From the NCBI GenBank assembly GCA_017399515.1, contig JAFQBZ010000011.1, positions 1 through 5,623 on the forward strand: a stretch of 5,623 nt of DNA. The letters run 5' to 3'. The stretch comes from Clostridia bacterium. Its GTDB lineage: Bacteria; Bacillota; Clostridia; Christensenellales; UBA1242. The notes under the pieces were generated by a model. The model did no database searches. It was not told where the DNA came from and saw only the letters and a program-made list of their open reading frames with translations. Shown one piece after another: positions 4,676 through 5,623 of the stretch (positions within the stretch are counted from its first letter, which is position 1; each line of letters starts with the position of its first letter). Made by a program: the position numbers and the translations under genes.

Positions 4676-5623
4676 TTAGTCAAATCTACCAACTTTTTCA
4701 TTTTTGATGTTAGTATTTGTTTTAGCAGTAATGTTTTTACCTGATTCATTCCATGTTACAGTAACTCTTGTTGCAGTGCAACTTGTGCAAGAATCAACAT
4801 TGTCTAAACAACCAATTAATTGACCTGCATCTCTGTCAGCATCAACTGTGCAATCTGTTGCTTTGCAACCAGAAATTGAAGCAGTTGCAGAAGCACTGTT
4901 TGTTCTAGCAAATTGTCCAACAATGATACCAACTTTATCACCAGATTCATCAGCATCTAAATATACACAACTTGCAGAAGCATTTTTAACTTCTGCTTTT
5001 GAAATGTTTGAGTTAAGTGAGAAACCAACAACAACACCAACATAGTGGTTGCCATCAACTTCAGCACCATTAACTTTAACATTCTTAATTTCAGCAGAAA
5101 CAATGTGACCAAACAAACCAACACCTGTTGCAGCATCTGCATTAGCAGCGCCACCAACAAAAGTTGTTACCTTAAGGTTATAAACTGTTTTGCCATTACC
5201 ATCAAATGTTCCACGGAATGAAGCACCAAATTTGATAACTTCAGAGAAGTTGCTGAAACCATAACCGATTGGAGTCCATTCAATGTTATCTAAATCAATA
5301 TCTTTAGCAAGTTTGATTGTGTAACCATCAAATGTGTTGCCTGCGTTAACTGCTGCAGCAAAAGCAGCAAATTCATCAGCAGATGTAATTGTGATTACAT
5401 TATCAACTGCTTCAGGAAGTGTTCCAACTGCACCATACCATAAACTGATTGTTGTAACATCTCTACCAACAAATTCATTCTTAATGTTTGCACCTGTGCT
5501 TGTTCCGTTTGCAGAAACAATAACACCTGAAGCAGAAGGATTTCTAAGAGTTGTTGTGTTAGCGATGCAACCAGCAATTTGACCAGCATCTCTGCCAGCT
5601 CTTACTCTTGAGTTTTCTACAGA
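4676..5623 (-). CDS. C-terminal part of a large repeat-built surface/secreted protein with GLUG-like beta-helix coils; 5' end outside window
   Basis: The minus-strand frame is open from the window edge to the stop at 4676-4678, giving 315 residues of a longer protein; no start is visible. The central part is typical of modular Firmicutes surface proteins: ITITSADEFAAFAAAVN (77-93), KLAKDIDLDNIEWTPIGYG (104-122), FRGTFDGNGKTVYNLKV (136-152), then coils that each open with a small GxxxG-like turn: GLFGHI (169-174), GVVVGF (196-201), GIIVGQ (232-237) and GQLIGC (267-272), separated by short beta-strand segments with alternating Val/Ile and Asn/Ser. This is the pattern of GLUG-motif right-handed beta-helices. 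Residues 1-54 repeat the layout of 254-313, so at least two copies of a module of about 255 residues are joined. The protein ends at the module end (VGRFD) with no LPxTG, SLH or membrane anchor. Adhesion or a cell-surface role is inferred from the family; no enzyme motif is visible. Asp is almost always GAT. Confidence 0.75.
   Translation of the reverse strand, partial: SVENSRVRAGRDAGQIAGCIANTTTLRNPSASGVIVSANGTSTGANIKNEFVGRDVTTISLWYGAVGTLPEAVDNVITITSADEFAAFAAAVNAGNTFDGYTIKLAKDIDLDNIEWTPIGYGFSNFSEVIKFGASFRGTFDGNGKTVYNLKVTTFVGGAANADAATGVGLFGHIVSAEIKNVKVNGAEVDGNHYVGVVVGFSLNSNISKAEVKNASASCVYLDADESGDKVGIIVGQFARTNSASATASISGCKATDCTVDADRDAGQLIGCLDNVDSCTSCTATRVTVTWNESGKNITAKTNTNIKNEKVGRFD
4685..4864 (-). 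repeat. module end repeat, copy 2 (C-terminal) in the surface protein
   Basis: This encodes residues 254-313 of the fragment: it contains RDAGQLIGCL (264-273) and finishes with NIKNEKVGR (305-313). It matches residues 1-54, with RDAGQIAGCI and NIKNEFVGR at equivalent places. At the DNA level 4809-4840 and 5568-5599 agree at 26 of 32 bases. The offset is 253 codons at the first motif and 259 at the second, so the copies differ by small indels. Confidence 0.75.
5462..5623 (-). repeat. module end repeat, copy 1 (cut by the window edge) in the surface protein
   Basis: This encodes residues 1-54 of the fragment: the last coil of the preceding module, with RDAGQIAGCI (11-20) and the closing NIKNEFVGR (46-54). 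It is followed by a linker with LWYGAVGTLPEAVDN (61-75) and the start of the next module. It has one Cys, whereas the equivalent region of copy 2 has four to five. The rest of this module lies beyond the window. Confidence 0.7.

Noticed and set aside
4676..5116. Short 146-residue gene starting at a TTG at 5114-5116
   Set aside because: The same frame is open to the window end with continuous module homology, and there is no ribosome site before the TTG.
5334..5582. Plus-strand open frame of 82 codons opposite the surface-protein gene
   Set aside because: Low-complexity Ala/Thr/Val shadow of a repetitive minus-strand gene, with no start signals.

Overview
The window is AT-rich DNA with strong AGGAGA-type ribosome binding sites, TATAAT/TTGACA-like promoters and hairpin plus T-run terminators. 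TGG serves as Trp and TGA is not read through. This points to a low-GC Firmicutes relative, plausibly an uncultured gut Clostridia/Bacilli lineage, in line with a eukaryote-type (GH13_8) branching enzyme and a GLUG-type modular surface protein. The taxonomic placement is inference.

Layout. (1) 2-634 (+): the 3' end of a glycogen branching enzyme gene (glgB) whose product carries an unusual tail of about 90 residues rich in Lys and Thr. It ends at a hairpin terminator that also serves the convergent gene. (2) 692-1726 (-): a Rossmann-fold oxidoreductase of the 2,4-diaminopentanoate dehydrogenase / DapB-like family. (3) A 140-bp divergent intergenic region with one promoter for each strand. (4) 1867-2931 (+): a divergent HD-domain phosphohydrolase that resembles the SAMHD1/dGTPase group. 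(5) 2974-3723 (-): a classical short-chain dehydrogenase/reductase with a complete catalytic tetrad, FabG-like. (6) 3841-4536 (-): an unrecognised, mostly helical protein. (7) 4676-5623 (-): the C-terminal 315 residues of a large repeat-built, probably secreted or surface protein with beta-helix/GLUG-like coils, open at the window edge.

The genes do not form an operon. Each complete gene has a recognisable promoter of its own, and every gene end is followed by a perfect or near-perfect palindromic terminator, so this looks like a run of monocistronic units with no shared pathway visible. I see no RNA gene, CRISPR array, insertion sequence or phage gene. The points most worth a second look are the Lys/Thr tail on GlgB, the HD protein with an altered HDxxxH motif, the tandem duplication of a module of about 255 residues in the surface protein, and an identical 26-bp palindromic terminator used at two separate loci.
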